Source: an uncultured Bacteroides sp.
GTDB lineage: Bacteria; Bacteroidota; Bacteroidia; Bacteroidales; Bacteroidaceae
Assembly (NCBI GenBank): GCA_949300425.1
Contig: CASGED010000038.1
Location: 1-64,000, forward strand
DNA length: 64,000 nucleotides
Reading direction: 5' to 3'
Part shown: piece after piece, positions 7,910-17,087 of the stretch
How positions within the stretch are numbered: the first letter of the stretch is position 1
Layout: each line of letters opens with the position of its first letter
The notes under the pieces: model-generated
Databases searched by the model: none
What the model was told of the DNA's origin: nothing
The model's input: only the letters and a program-made list of their open reading frames with translations
Translations under genes and position numbers: made by a program

Positions 7910-9925
7910 ATGAAGAAGATTGTAATAGGAATAATGGGGCTTCTGCTCTCGGGAGGAATGTCCGCCCAGGAGAAAGCCTTGCATTCAGGCTATCCCATTG
8001 ACCCCGTTCCGTTCACGTCGGTGAAGGTGACGGATAACTTTTGGGGACAACGCTTGAAGGCCAGTCGGGAGGTAACCATTCCCTTGGCATTCAGCAAGTG
8101 TGAGACAGAAGGACGCTACGAGAACTTCGTCAAGGCCGCCAATCCCAGCGAGGACAACAAAGCGCCCGGCTTCACCTTTGACGATACCGATGTCTACAAG
8201 ACCATCGAAGGTGCCAGCTACCTGCTCCAGACTTATCCGGACAAGAAGCTGGAGAAGTACATTGACAGCGTGCTGGTGATAGTGGCAGGAGCCCAGGAGC
8301 CGGACGGATATTTGTACACCCCGCGCACCATGAACCCCAAACATCCGCATGATTGGGCGGGACTGGAGCGTTGGAGCAAGGTAGAGGATCTCAGTCACGA
8401 GTTTTATAACTTGGGACATATGATAGAGGGTGCCGTGGCCCATTACCAAGCCACCGGCAAACGCAATTTCCTCGACATAGCCATGAAGTATGCCGATTGC
8501 GTGTGCAAGGCTATCGGGGATGGGCCTGACCAGAAGCGTCTGGTGCCCGGACATCAGATAGCCGAGATGGCTTTGGTGCGCTTGTATCTGGCCACAGGTG
8601 ATGAGAAGTATTTGCGTCAGGCGAAATTCTTCCTCGATGCACGAGGCACGACCAGCCGTCGCGATGCTTATAGCCAGGCACACAAACCGGTGTTGGAGCA
8701 GGATGAGGCCGTAGGCCATGCCGTACGTGCCACGTACATGTATGCCGGTATGGCCGATGTAGCCGCCGTTACGGGTGACACGGCTTACATCCATGCCATC
8801 GACCGCATTTGGGAGAATATCGTCAATAAGAAACTTTATATCACCGGGGGCATCGGCGCCCGCCATGCCGGAGAAGCCTTTGGTGACAATTACGAGTTGC
8901 CCAACCTCTCGGCCTATTGTGAGACGTGTGCCGCCATCGGCTTTGTGTACGTCAATTACCGCTTGTTCCTCTTGCATGGCGATGCCAAGTATTACGATGT
9001 GTTGGAGCGCACGCTCTACAACGGACTTATCTCCGGCGTGTCGCTGGACGGAGGCTCGTTCTTCTACCCCAATCCGTTGGCATCGACCGGAGGATATAGC
9101 CGCAAGCCGTGGTTCGGATGCGCTTGTTGTCCGAGCAACATCAGCCGCTTCATTCCCTCTTTGCCGGGGTATGTATATGCTGTGAAGGATAATCAGGTGT
9201 ATGTCAACCTTTATTTGAGTAACCAGGCTGAGTTGAAAGTAGGTAAGAAGAAGGTGGTGCTGGAGCAAGAAACCGGTTATCCTTGGAACGGAGACATCCG
9301 GGTGAAGGTGGCCAAGGGGAACGCTCCCTTTGTGATGAACCTCCGTATACCCGGCTGGGTACGAGGCGAAGTATTGCCGGGCACTTTGTACCGCTATGCC
9401 GATGGCAAAGTTCTGCATTACTCCGTGAGCGTAAATGGAGAACCTGTATCGGGCGAGCTTCAGAAGGGATATCTGCAAATAGACCGTAAGTGGAAGAAGG
9501 GAGATGTCGTGGAGGTACACTTTGACATGGAGCCGCGTGTGGTGAGGGCCAATGAGAAGGTGGAAGCCGACCGGGGACGTGTCTCCTTGGAGCGTGGCCC
9601 GATTGTGTATTGTGCCGAATGGCCGGATAATGACTTTAACATACATACTATATTGATGAATCAACGCCCGTCCATCCAAGTGGTGGATAAGCCGGAGACA
9701 CTCTATGGCATCCGGGAGCTGACCACCGATGTTCAAGCCTTGAGTTATGATGCTACAGGCCGCTTGGCCGTGAAGGACGTGAAGCTCACCCTGATACCCT
9801 ATTATGCCTGGGCGCATCGGGGCGAGGGTGACATGGAGGTATGGTTGCCCATCGAGGTAGGCGCGGCATCCGCCCAGCCCCTGAAGGCCGAGAAGCAGGA
9901 AGATAACGGCTTCTTTGAGAATTAA
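7910..9925 (+). CDS. GH127 beta-L-arabinofuranosidase (former DUF1680), secreted
   Basis: A 671-residue protein with signal peptide MKKIVIGIMGLLLSGGMSAQ and the GH127 (alpha/alpha)6 barrel. The family active site (HypBA1 type) is a zinc-bound cysteine nucleophile with Glu-x-Cys and a Cys-Cys pair. The same pattern is visible: YCETC gives E338 and C340, and GCACCPSN gives C406 and C407. The C-terminal beta-sandwich is present (PFVMNLRIPGWVRGE, VSLERGPIVYCAEWPDND). It removes beta-L-arabinofuranose, found in plant extensin glycans and in some pectic side chains. Together with GH51 and GH43 it covers both anomers of arabinofuranose. The gene starts 12 bases after GH51, so translation is probably coupled in one operon. 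Confidence 0.92.
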   Translation: MKKIVIGIMGLLLSGGMSAQEKALHSGYPIDPVPFTSVKVTDNFWGQRLKASREVTIPLAFSKCETEGRYENFVKAANPSEDNKAPGFTFDDTDVYKTIEGASYLLQTYPDKKLEKYIDSVLVIVAGAQEPDGYLYTPRTMNPKHPHDWAGLERWSKVEDLSHEFYNLGHMIEGAVAHYQATGKRNFLDIAMKYADCVCKAIGDGPDQKRLVPGHQIAEMALVRLYLATGDEKYLRQAKFFLDARGTTSRRDAYSQAHKPVLEQDEAVGHAVRATYMYAGMADVAAVTGDTAYIHAIDRIWENIVNKKLYITGGIGARHAGEAFGDNYELPNLSAYCETCAAIGFVYVNYRLFLLHGDAKYYDVLERTLYNGLISGVSLDGGSFFYPNPLASTGGYSRKPWFGCACCPSNISRFIPSLPGYVYAVKDNQVYVNLYLSNQAELKVGKKKVVLEQETGYPWNGDIRVKVAKGNAPFVMNLRIPGWVRGEVLPGTLYRYADGKVLHYSVSVNGEPVSGELQKGYLQIDRKWKKGDVVEVHFDMEPRVVRANEKVEADRGRVSLERGPIVYCAEWPDNDFNIHTILMNQRPSIQVVDKPETLYGIRELTTDVQALSYDATGRLAVKDVKLTLIPYYAWAHRGEGDMEVWLPIEVGAASAQPLKAEKQEDNGFFEN

Positions 9926-9930
9926 GAATC

Positions 9931-9949
9931 TACACCATATTATATATAA
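9931..9949 (+). repeat. 19-base intercistronic repeat, copy 2
   Basis: Identical to 3362-3380 over 19 bases and placed in the same way, a few bases after a stop codon and about 20-30 bases before the next start. Its meaning is unknown. Confidence 0.6.
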
Positions 9950-9970
9950 TACTTAATCCTAATACCGTTT

Positions 9971-11917
9971 ATGCGTATGAAGAAAATTGCGACACTTTTA
10001 GCCTTGTCCCTTGCATTAGGCGTGCAGGCACAAGAGCATGTGATGACCGTAGACGTATCCAAGCCTACGGCTCAAATCCAGCCGACGATGTATGGCATCT
10101 TCTTTGAGGACATCAACTTTGGTGCCGATGGAGGATTGTATGCTGAGTTAGTGAAGAACCGTTCCTTTGAGTTTCCCCAGTCATTTGTGGGATGGGTACC
10201 TTTTGGGGATGTGACGGTGCAGGACGCCGACCCGGCTTTCCCGCGCAATCCGCATTACATCCGTATCGTGAACGACGGTCGCCTGCTCCGTGCCGGCATT
10301 GACAATGAAGGCTATCGGGGCATTGGTCTGAAGGCGGGTGAGGAATACCGTTTCTCGGTGTATGCCCGTACGCCGGAGGCACAACCCATGAAACTCTCCA
10401 TCGAACTGGTGCAGGCTGACGGGGCTAATCCGGTGAAGAAGAGCATTGAAATCAGTGGCAAGGAGTGGACCAAGACAACCGCCATTCTGAAGTCTACTTT
10501 TACCGATCCTCATGCCCGCCTGCGCATTGTGCTCGAGAGCCGTGGTACGGTGGACATGGACCACATCTCCCTTTTCCCCGTCAAGACGTGGAAGGGACGT
10601 GAGAACGGTTTGCGCGCCGACCTTGCCCAGGCACTCTACGACCTCAATCCCGGTGTGCTCCGCTTCCCCGGCGGATGTATCATCGAGGGCAATAGCTTGG
10701 CCACCCGTTATCAATGGAAGAACTCAGTGGGTCCGGTAGAAAATCGTCCCTTGAACGAGAACCGCTGGAACTATACCTTTAAGCACCGTGCTTTCCCCGA
10801 TTATTTCCAGAGTTACGGACTGGGCTTCTACGAGTTCTTCCTTCTGAGCGAGGACATCGGCGCCGAGCCTCTGCCGGTTATCAGCTGCGGACTCTCCTGC
10901 CAGTATGAGAGCAACGAAGTAGTGCCCCTCGACGAGCTTGACCCCTACGTGCAGGATGCGCTCGACCTGATAGAGTTTGCCAACGGCGATGCCACTACCA
11001 AGTGGGGCAAGGTACGTGCCGACATGGGACATCCCGCACCCTTCAACCTCAAGATGATTGCCGTGGGCAACGAGCAGTGGGACAAGGTGTACGTGGAGCG
11101 TCTGGAAGTATTCACCAAAGCCATCCGCGAGAAATATCCCGACATCAAGATAATCGGCTCGTCCGGCCCCAGCGCATCGGGCGATAAGTTCGACTATTTG
11201 TGGCCCGAAATGAAGCGCGTGGGCGTAGACTTGGTGGACGAACACTACTATATGGAGCCGAAGTGGTTCCAGGACAATGCCCGCCGCTATGACTCTTACG
11301 ACCGCCAAGGTCCGAAGGTGTTTGCCGGAGAGTATGCCGCCCACGACCATCCGACGGGCAAGGCCAACAACCTCTTTACCGCTTTGTCCGAAGCCGCTTT
11401 CATGACCGGCTTGGAGCGCAACGCCGACGTGGTGCACCTTGCCACTTACGCCCCGCTCTTTGCCCACGTGGACGCTTGGCAGTGGAATCCCGACCTCATC
11501 TGGTACGACAACCTCCGCATGATGCGCACGCCCAACTACTACGTACAGCAGATGTACGGCATGAACGCCGGTACCGACGTGCTCCGTCTCCAGATGGAAG
11601 GCCAGCCCGTAGCGGGACAGGATAGCTTGTATGCTACCGCTGCCCTGAACAAGCCGACGAACGAGATTATCGTCAAGCTGGTCAACACCGCCTCCACGCC
11701 CGCAGAGGTGAAGATAGACTTCACGGGGCTGAAAAAGAAGCAGCAGCTGGCCGGAGGCACCTGCACGTATTTGCAGAACGACGACCAGATGACAGTCAAT
11801 ACACTGGACGGTGAGAAGCTCGTTCCGCGCGTGCGTCCCGTACCCGCTTGCGGACAGTCGCTCAGCTTGCAGTTGCCCGGACGTTTCTTCGGTGTTTACC
11901 GCCTGCAAGTGGAGTGA
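9971..11917 (+). CDS. GH51 alpha-L-arabinofuranosidase, secreted
   Basis: A 648-residue GH51 enzyme without the N-terminal extension of the paralogue at 5366. It has a signal peptide (MKKIATLLALSLALGVQAQ; ATG 9971 or 9977), then MYGIFFEDINFGADGGLYAEL, a carbohydrate-binding-like insert (about 55-190), the catalytic barrel with acid/base Glu in AVGNEQWD (E368) and nucleophile Glu in VFAGEYAAH (E454), and the C-terminal sandwich. It removes alpha-L-arabinofuranosyl groups from arabinan and arabinoxylan oligosaccharides. Having two GH51 enzymes in one cluster suggests different linkage or chain-length preference. Its coding sequence uses more C/G at third positions than the upstream genes, like the GH2 gene that follows. 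Confidence 0.9.
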   Translation: MRMKKIATLLALSLALGVQAQEHVMTVDVSKPTAQIQPTMYGIFFEDINFGADGGLYAELVKNRSFEFPQSFVGWVPFGDVTVQDADPAFPRNPHYIRIVNDGRLLRAGIDNEGYRGIGLKAGEEYRFSVYARTPEAQPMKLSIELVQADGANPVKKSIEISGKEWTKTTAILKSTFTDPHARLRIVLESRGTVDMDHISLFPVKTWKGRENGLRADLAQALYDLNPGVLRFPGGCIIEGNSLATRYQWKNSVGPVENRPLNENRWNYTFKHRAFPDYFQSYGLGFYEFFLLSEDIGAEPLPVISCGLSCQYESNEVVPLDELDPYVQDALDLIEFANGDATTKWGKVRADMGHPAPFNLKMIAVGNEQWDKVYVERLEVFTKAIREKYPDIKIIGSSGPSASGDKFDYLWPEMKRVGVDLVDEHYYMEPKWFQDNARRYDSYDRQGPKVFAGEYAAHDHPTGKANNLFTALSEAAFMTGLERNADVVHLATYAPLFAHVDAWQWNPDLIWYDNLRMMRTPNYYVQQMYGMNAGTDVLRLQMEGQPVAGQDSLYATAALNKPTNEIIVKLVNTASTPAEVKIDFTGLKKKQQLAGGTCTYLQNDDQMTVNTLDGEKLVPRVRPVPACGQSLSLQLPGRFFGVYRLQVE

Positions 11918-11934
11918 ACGGAGATTTGTAAAGT

Positions 11935-12129
11935 ATTATCTTAGCTGACGATGTCGTTCTAACTATTTGATAATCAAAGGTTCCGAAAGAGGGTATCTCA
12001 CCCGCCGTGTGAGGCAGTCTCATCCGCCGTATGAGGTGGCCTCATCCGCCGTATGAGGTGGCCTCACCCGCCGGGTGAGGTAGGCTGAAACGCCGGCTGA
12101 GGCGGAGAAAAACGGCGATGTAAGATAAT
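11935..12129. repeat. Array A: five tandem 22-bp dyad units inside a 9-bp inverted repeat
   Basis: Units start at 11997, 12019, 12041, 12063 and (degenerate) 12085, exactly 22 bases apart. Each core is an inverted repeat with arms CTCAC/GTGAG (units 1 and 4) or CTCAT/ATGAG (units 2 and 3) around CCGCCG-type centres, so arm changes are matched on both sides. The array is bracketed by ATTATCTTA (11935-11943) and its complement TAAGATAAT (12121-12129). It fills the 266-base gap between GH51 and GH2 genes. I know no named element of this type. Confidence 0.85.
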
Positions 12130-12183
12130 TTCTTAGTCGGGACAACTCGTTTGAAACATACATTATTAATTAATACATTATCC

Positions 12184-15100
12184 ATGAAAAAAGAATTACT
12201 GACCGGTCTGTTCGCACTGTCCGCTTTGGCGGTCGGCGCCCAGACCTTTACCGAGTGGCAAGACCCCGAGGTCAATGCCGTGAACCGCTATCCGATGCAC
12301 ACCAACTACTTTGCGTATGAGTCGTTGGAGAGTGCGCAAGTGGGACAGAAGAAGCTGTCCGCCAACTACATGACCTTGAACGGCTTGTGGAAGTTCAATT
12401 GGGTGGCCAATGCCGACGCCCGTCCCACGGACTTCTGGAAAGCCGGCTTTAATGACAAGGCTTGGGACAACATGCCTGTGCCGGGCATCTGGGAAATGCA
12501 CGGATATGGCGACCCTATTTATGTGAACACCGGTTTCGCGTGGCGTAACCAGTTCGAGAACAATCCCCCTCAAGTACCCGTTGAAGGTAACCACGTAGGC
12601 TCCTACCGCCGTGAAATCACCGTGCCCGCTTCGTGGAAAGGCAAGGACATCATCGCCCACTTCGGTGCCGTGGCTTCCAACATGTACCTGTGGGTTAACG
12701 GCCGTTACGTAGGCTATAGTGAAGACAGCAAGCTGGAGGCCGAGTTCGACCTGACCCGCTACCTGAAGCCCGGCCAGAAGAATCTCATCGCTTTCCAGGT
12801 GTTCCGTTGGTGTGACGGTTCCTACTTGGAAGACCAGGACTTCTTCCGCCACACGGGCGTTTCCCGCGACTGCTATCTCTATGCCCGCGACAAGAAGCGC
12901 ATTGAAGACATCCGCGTCACTCCCGACCTGGACGCCGAATACAAGAACGCCACTCTCAATGTAGCTCTGAACTTGAAGGGTGGTGGTACGGTCAACCTGG
13001 AACTGCTCGACGCAGCGGGCAAGCAGGTGGCCACGGCTACCGCCAAGGGCAGCTCCGAGGTAGTGATGAACGTGGAGAATCCGTATAAGTGGACGGCCGA
13101 GACTCCGTACTTGTACACACTGCGCGCCCAGTTGCAGGGCAGCACGGAGGTCATTCCCGTGAAGGTAGGTTTCCGTAAGATTGAAATCAAGAACGCCCAA
13201 GTGCTGGTCAATGGTCAGCCCGTACTCTTCAAGGGTGCCAACCGTCATGAGATGGATCCCGACGGAGGTTCCTACGTATCGGAGGAACGCATGATTCAGG
13301 ACATCCAGATTATGAAGCAATTCAACCTGAACGCCGTGCGTACGTGCCACTATCCGTCTGATAATTTCTTGTACGAATTGTGTGACAAGTATGGTATTTA
13401 TATGGTGGCCGAGGCCAACATCGAATCTCACGGTATGGGCTATGGCGAAGAGACACTTGCCAAGCGTGCCGATTACCATAAGGCGCACATGGAACGCAAC
13501 GAGCGCAACGTGCAACGCAACTTCAACCACCCCAGCATCATCTTCTGGTCATTGGGTAACGAAGCCGGCTATGGCAAGAACTTTGAAGACGCCTACGATT
13601 GGGTGAAAGCTGAAGACCCCAGCCGCCCCGTGCAGTACGAGCAGGCTCGCTATGACGGCAAGACGGACATTTTCTGTCCTATGTACTATGGTTACAATGC
13701 ATGCGAGAAGTATAGCCAAGACGACTCCAAGACGAAGCCCCTCATTCAGTGCGAGTATGCCCACGCCATGGGTAACTCCGAAGGTGGTTTCAAGGAATAC
13801 TGGGACTTGGTGCGCAAGTATCCGAAATACCAAGGCGGTTTCATTTGGGACTTCGTGGACCAGTCTATCCGCTGGACGGGCAAGAACGGCGTGAGCATCT
13901 ATGCCTACGGAGGTGACTTCAACCGCTTCGATGCCAGCGACTTCAACTTCTGCGATAACGGACTCATCGGTCCCGACCGCATCCCCAATCCGCACATGTA
14001 CGAGGTAGGTTACTTCTATCAGAACATCTGGACCACACTGGCCGCTAAGGGCGCGGACGATAATGTAGACATCAACATCTACAACGAAAACTTCTTCCGC
14101 GACCTCTCCGCATACTACATGGAATGGGAAGTGCTGAAAGCCGGCAAGGTGATGGCTACCGGCCGTGTAGACGATCTCAACGTGGCTCCCCGACAGACGG
14201 GTAAGCTCACCCTGGCGTTGGGTCACTATTGCAAGAAGAGCGAAGCTTTGCTGAACGTGGCTTATAAACTGAAACGCAACGAGGGCCTGCTCAACGCCGG
14301 ACATGTAGTGGCTAAGGACCAGCTGGTGCTGACACCCTACACTGCTCCGTCTATGGACCTGAAGAACGAAACTCCGGTCAATGTAGAAGTAGTGCCTCCC
14401 GTGCTGAAGGAGAACGAAGCCAACTATCTGATTGTGTTGGGCGAGGACTTCTGCGTAGAGTTCAACAAGTGGAACGGCTACATGACCAAATATGAGGTAG
14501 AAGGCCTGGATATGATTAAGGAAGGCGAAGCTTTGACCCCCAACTTCTGGCGTGCTCCTACGGACAACGATTTCGGCGCCAACCTGCAGAATAAGTATGT
14601 GGTATGGAAGAATCCCGCCATCAAGCTGAACGACCTGAAGGGACGCGTTGAGAACGACCAGGTGATTGTAGAAGCCGCATACGACATGCCTGAGGTATCG
14701 GCCAAACTGAACTTGACTTACGTAATCAACAATGTAGGTGCCGTAAAGGTGACTCAGAAGATGACCGCCGACAAGAGCGCGAAGGTAAGCAACATGTTCC
14801 GCTTCGGTATGCAGATGCCTATGCCGCGCACGTTCGAGACCGTTGAGTACTATGGCCGTGGCCCGATAGAGAACTACATTGACCGTAACCATTGCACTGA
14901 CTTGGGTATCTATCGCCAAAGCGTGGACGAGCAATTCTATCCCTACATCCGTCCGCAAGAGAATGGTACGAAGACAGATATCCGTTGGTGGAAGACGCTC
15001 AACGCCGGTGGCAACGGCTTGCAGGTAGTAGCTGCCGCTCCTTTCTCCGCATCGGCTCTGCACTACACCATCGAGTCTTTGGACGAAGGTGCCTATAAGA

Positions 15101-15288
15101 ATCAAGGTCACTCGCAAGAAGTACCCGAAGCCGACCTTACCAACCTTTGCATCGACCTGAAGCAGATGGGATTGGGTTGCGAAGATAGCTGGGGCCGCAT
15201 CGCCCGTCCGGAATATCAGGTGCCTTACGGTGATTATGAATTTACCTTCATCCTCACTCCGGTAAAGCATTGCGTGGATATCCGCTAA
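12184..15288 (+). CDS. GH2 beta-galactosidase, LacZ-like, secreted
   Basis: About 1034 residues, the full length of a LacZ-type five-domain enzyme, plus a signal peptide (MKKELLTGLFALSALAVGAQ). ATG 12184 precedes the signal; an upstream in-frame TTG at 12151 is unlikely. Order: sugar-binding jelly roll, immunoglobulin-like domain, TIM barrel, second immunoglobulin-like domain, and the large C-terminal Bgal_small_N domain (RAPTDNDFGANLQNKY). Acid/base Glu is in WSLGNEAGYG (E460) and the nucleophile in QCEYAHAMGNSEGG (E524). It hydrolyses terminal beta-galactosides, here probably galactan or arabinogalactan side chains in the periplasm. It is separated from the preceding GH51 by the repeat array at 11997 and ends at a strong terminator shared with the convergent MFS gene. 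Confidence 0.92.
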   Translation: MKKELLTGLFALSALAVGAQTFTEWQDPEVNAVNRYPMHTNYFAYESLESAQVGQKKLSANYMTLNGLWKFNWVANADARPTDFWKAGFNDKAWDNMPVPGIWEMHGYGDPIYVNTGFAWRNQFENNPPQVPVEGNHVGSYRREITVPASWKGKDIIAHFGAVASNMYLWVNGRYVGYSEDSKLEAEFDLTRYLKPGQKNLIAFQVFRWCDGSYLEDQDFFRHTGVSRDCYLYARDKKRIEDIRVTPDLDAEYKNATLNVALNLKGGGTVNLELLDAAGKQVATATAKGSSEVVMNVENPYKWTAETPYLYTLRAQLQGSTEVIPVKVGFRKIEIKNAQVLVNGQPVLFKGANRHEMDPDGGSYVSEERMIQDIQIMKQFNLNAVRTCHYPSDNFLYELCDKYGIYMVAEANIESHGMGYGEETLAKRADYHKAHMERNERNVQRNFNHPSIIFWSLGNEAGYGKNFEDAYDWVKAEDPSRPVQYEQARYDGKTDIFCPMYYGYNACEKYSQDDSKTKPLIQCEYAHAMGNSEGGFKEYWDLVRKYPKYQGGFIWDFVDQSIRWTGKNGVSIYAYGGDFNRFDASDFNFCDNGLIGPDRIPNPHMYEVGYFYQNIWTTLAAKGADDNVDINIYNENFFRDLSAYYMEWEVLKAGKVMATGRVDDLNVAPRQTGKLTLALGHYCKKSEALLNVAYKLKRNEGLLNAGHVVAKDQLVLTPYTAPSMDLKNETPVNVEVVPPVLKENEANYLIVLGEDFCVEFNKWNGYMTKYEVEGLDMIKEGEALTPNFWRAPTDNDFGANLQNKYVVWKNPAIKLNDLKGRVENDQVIVEAAYDMPEVSAKLNLTYVINNVGAVKVTQKMTADKSAKVSNMFRFGMQMPMPRTFETVEYYGRGPIENYIDRNHCTDLGIYRQSVDEQFYPYIRPQENGTKTDIRWWKTLNAGGNGLQVVAAAPFSASALHYTIESLDEGAYKNQGHSQEVPEADLTNLCIDLKQMGLGCEDSWGRIARPEYQVPYGDYEFTFILTPVKHCVDIR

Positions 15289-15315
15289 GTGAAATGAATA
15301 GTATATAATAAGAGA

Positions 15316-15352
15316 AGGGATGCTATACGAACTTGTACAGCATCCCTCTTTT
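15316..15352. terminator. Rho-independent terminator between convergent genes
   Basis: AGGGATGCT (15316-15324) pairs with AGCATCCCT (15339-15347) and is followed by CTTTT. It ends the GH2 transcript; the reverse direction is also flanked by an A-rich side, so it may serve the MFS gene too. Confidence 0.85.
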
Positions 15353-15378
15353 ATAGGACTCGTCTGCGGACCCGCTTC

Positions 15379-16521
15379 CTAATATTTTGCCTGATACTTT
15401 TTGTAGAAGATAAAGAACAATGTAAAACCGACCAATGCAAAGGGTACGCCGAACAAAGCCGGATATTGATAGCCATAACCGGTAGCCAATCCGCCCACGT
15501 ATGCGCCAATGGCATTGCCTAAATTAAACGCTATCTGCACGCAAGCTCCTCCTAACATCTCGCCGCCCGGAGCTACGCGGATGATAAGCACTTGCTCTGG
15601 ACTTGATACTGCAAAAAGGGCGGTTGTACACAAAGCCATCAATAGGGCCGAACACCAGGGGTAGGGCGATAAAAAGAAGATTAGCAACAGAATGATACAA
15701 ATACCGCCTTGCACAAATGTGCCCACACGTCCCGGTGTATAGCGGTCGGACAGACGTCCGCTTACCAGATTTCCCACTACCATGCCGAAACCGGCCAGCA
15801 CCATAAGTGAGGTAATGCTTTCTGCGCTGAAGCCGGACACTTCTGTCAGCATCGGATTGATGTAACTATACCAGCAGAATACACCGCCATTACCTAGTGC
15901 TGTAGCTCCCAGTATCAACCATGGGGCAGGCTTCTTCAAGAAACGAAATTGCCCTTTGAACCCGGTATCCTTCAGTCCGCTTATGGCAGGAATCCAACGC
16001 CAAATATAGTAAAGCACAATCAGGCCCCAAAGTCCGACAAATAAAAAGGTGACCCGCCACGACAACATGTGGCTGAGCGAAGTACCTAATGGTACGCCGA
16101 ATAGATTGGCAACGGTCATGCCCGCTATCATGATGGAAACAGCCTCAGAGCCTTTGCCTTCATCGGCCAATTTCCCCGCCACGATGGAAGCTACACCGAA
16201 ATAAGCACCGTGTGGAAGTCCTGAAATGAAGCGTCCGGCCAGTAATATCCAATAGTTAGGAGCCAGCGAAGCGCATAAATTACCGATGGTCATCAATGCC
16301 ATCAACAGCAAAAGCGTCTGCTTCAAAGGACGTTTCCTTGCCAGCAATAACATGGGGGCACCGCAACAGACGCCCAGTGCGTAGACCGAAATGAAATGTC
16401 CTGTCGTAGGTATGTCAATCTTTAAATCCGCGGCCACATAGGGCAGAATGCCCATCATGGTAAATTCGGCAATTCCCAATCCTAAGGTGCCGAATGCCAA
16501 TGCAATAAGACTCTTCTTCAT
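15379..16521 (-). CDS. MFS transporter, DHA1 (AraJ/YdhP-like) family
   Basis: A 380-residue, very hydrophobic protein with about 12 predicted transmembrane helices, the size of DHA1-type exporters such as AraJ. The N-terminus (MKKSLIALAFGTLGLGIAEF) and the segment ISGLPHGAYFGVASIVAGKL resemble this subfamily, whose members export sugars or drugs by proton antiport. Substrate cannot be read from the sequence. Position beside arabinose- and galactose-releasing enzymes makes sugar efflux plausible but unproven. It is transcribed alone on the minus strand, with a long repeat-rich region upstream (16522-17087) and a shared terminator downstream. Confidence 0.82.
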   Translation of the reverse strand: MKKSLIALAFGTLGLGIAEFTMMGILPYVAADLKIDIPTTGHFISVYALGVCCGAPMLLLARKRPLKQTLLLLMALMTIGNLCASLAPNYWILLAGRFISGLPHGAYFGVASIVAGKLADEGKGSEAVSIMIAGMTVANLFGVPLGTSLSHMLSWRVTFLFVGLWGLIVLYYIWRWIPAISGLKDTGFKGQFRFLKKPAPWLILGATALGNGGVFCWYSYINPMLTEVSGFSAESITSLMVLAGFGMVVGNLVSGRLSDRYTPGRVGTFVQGGICIILLLIFFLSPYPWCSALLMALCTTALFAVSSPEQVLIIRVAPGGEMLGGACVQIAFNLGNAIGAYVGGLATGYGYQYPALFGVPFALVGFTLFFIFYKKYQAKY

Positions 16522-17051
16522 ATACTTAAAAACTAATACCTTTGTTACCCTTGTTTTTCCGGCTGCAAAAATAATGTTTTGTATTGATTCGGCAGTTGAC
16601 GCAAATCATATTTCCTACTCTCAAAACACTTGTAGGTTTCACGCTTTCACAACCTTTCATCTGCTTGACTGTCAGGTGTTTGTTGTGAAACATACCATCC
16701 TTTCACGCTCAGACATGTTTCACGCAGTATGGTAAAATCGTACATTTATATGCACAAATCGTACAGGACCGCTTGCATAGGGGGATATTCCACATCCTTC
16801 ACAAGACGGAGATGTGAAACATGCGTGAAGGATGTATCTTTCACAACATTCGGTTTAAAATCAAGTGGTTATGTCGCTGTGAAGGCGTGAAACTTACAAC
16901 GGGAAGATTTGTGTAGAGGATGAAATATACTGTTTTGCCGGTTTAAATGCGGCTTGTTTCAGGCGGTCAAATAACGTTTAATCATAAGGTCGCTCTCATT
17001 TAAAGAGATAAAGCGTTACATTAAATGATATAGGATGGGACATTAAATGAT
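16522..17051. repeat. Repeat-rich intergenic region, including array B
   Basis: I see no gene here. It holds several TTTCAC/GTGAAA words; a near-palindrome GTGAAGGATGTATCTTTCAC; a segment (16803-16846, minus sense) clearly similar to 38898-38940; a 21-base direct repeat of AAATCGTAC (16735, 16756); and array B. Array B has CATTAAATG at 17019 and 17041, with weaker versions at 16975 and 16997, all spaced 22 bases. The same CATTAAATG core forms array D at 38660. The upstream promoter of the MFS gene must lie in its left part but I could not place it. Confidence 0.6.
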
Positions 17052-17079
17052 AATTCAGCGGGGCATGCCCCGCTGAATT
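17052..17079. terminator. 28-bp perfect palindrome downstream of GH35
   Basis: AATTCAGCGGGGCA (17052-17065) is followed directly by its exact complement (17066-17079). It lies nine bases beyond the GH35 stop, where a terminator would be expected. The U-rich tail is poor in the GH35 direction (TATCATTTAATG) and better on the plus strand. The palindrome overlaps the last CATTAAATG unit of array B. Confidence 0.6.
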
Positions 17080-17087
17080 TCCTTTCT

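Noticed and set aside
7985..9817. A 610-codon open frame on the minus strand opposite GH127
   Set aside because: Shadow of the strong codon bias in GH127; its translation lacks any family pattern.
13549..15270. A 573-codon minus-strand frame opposite the GH2 gene
   Set aside because: Same reason: antisense of a complete LacZ-like gene.
16448..16735. A 95-codon plus-strand frame in the gap upstream of the MFS gene
   Set aside because: It overlaps the MFS start and runs through TTTCAC repeats; composition is not protein-like.
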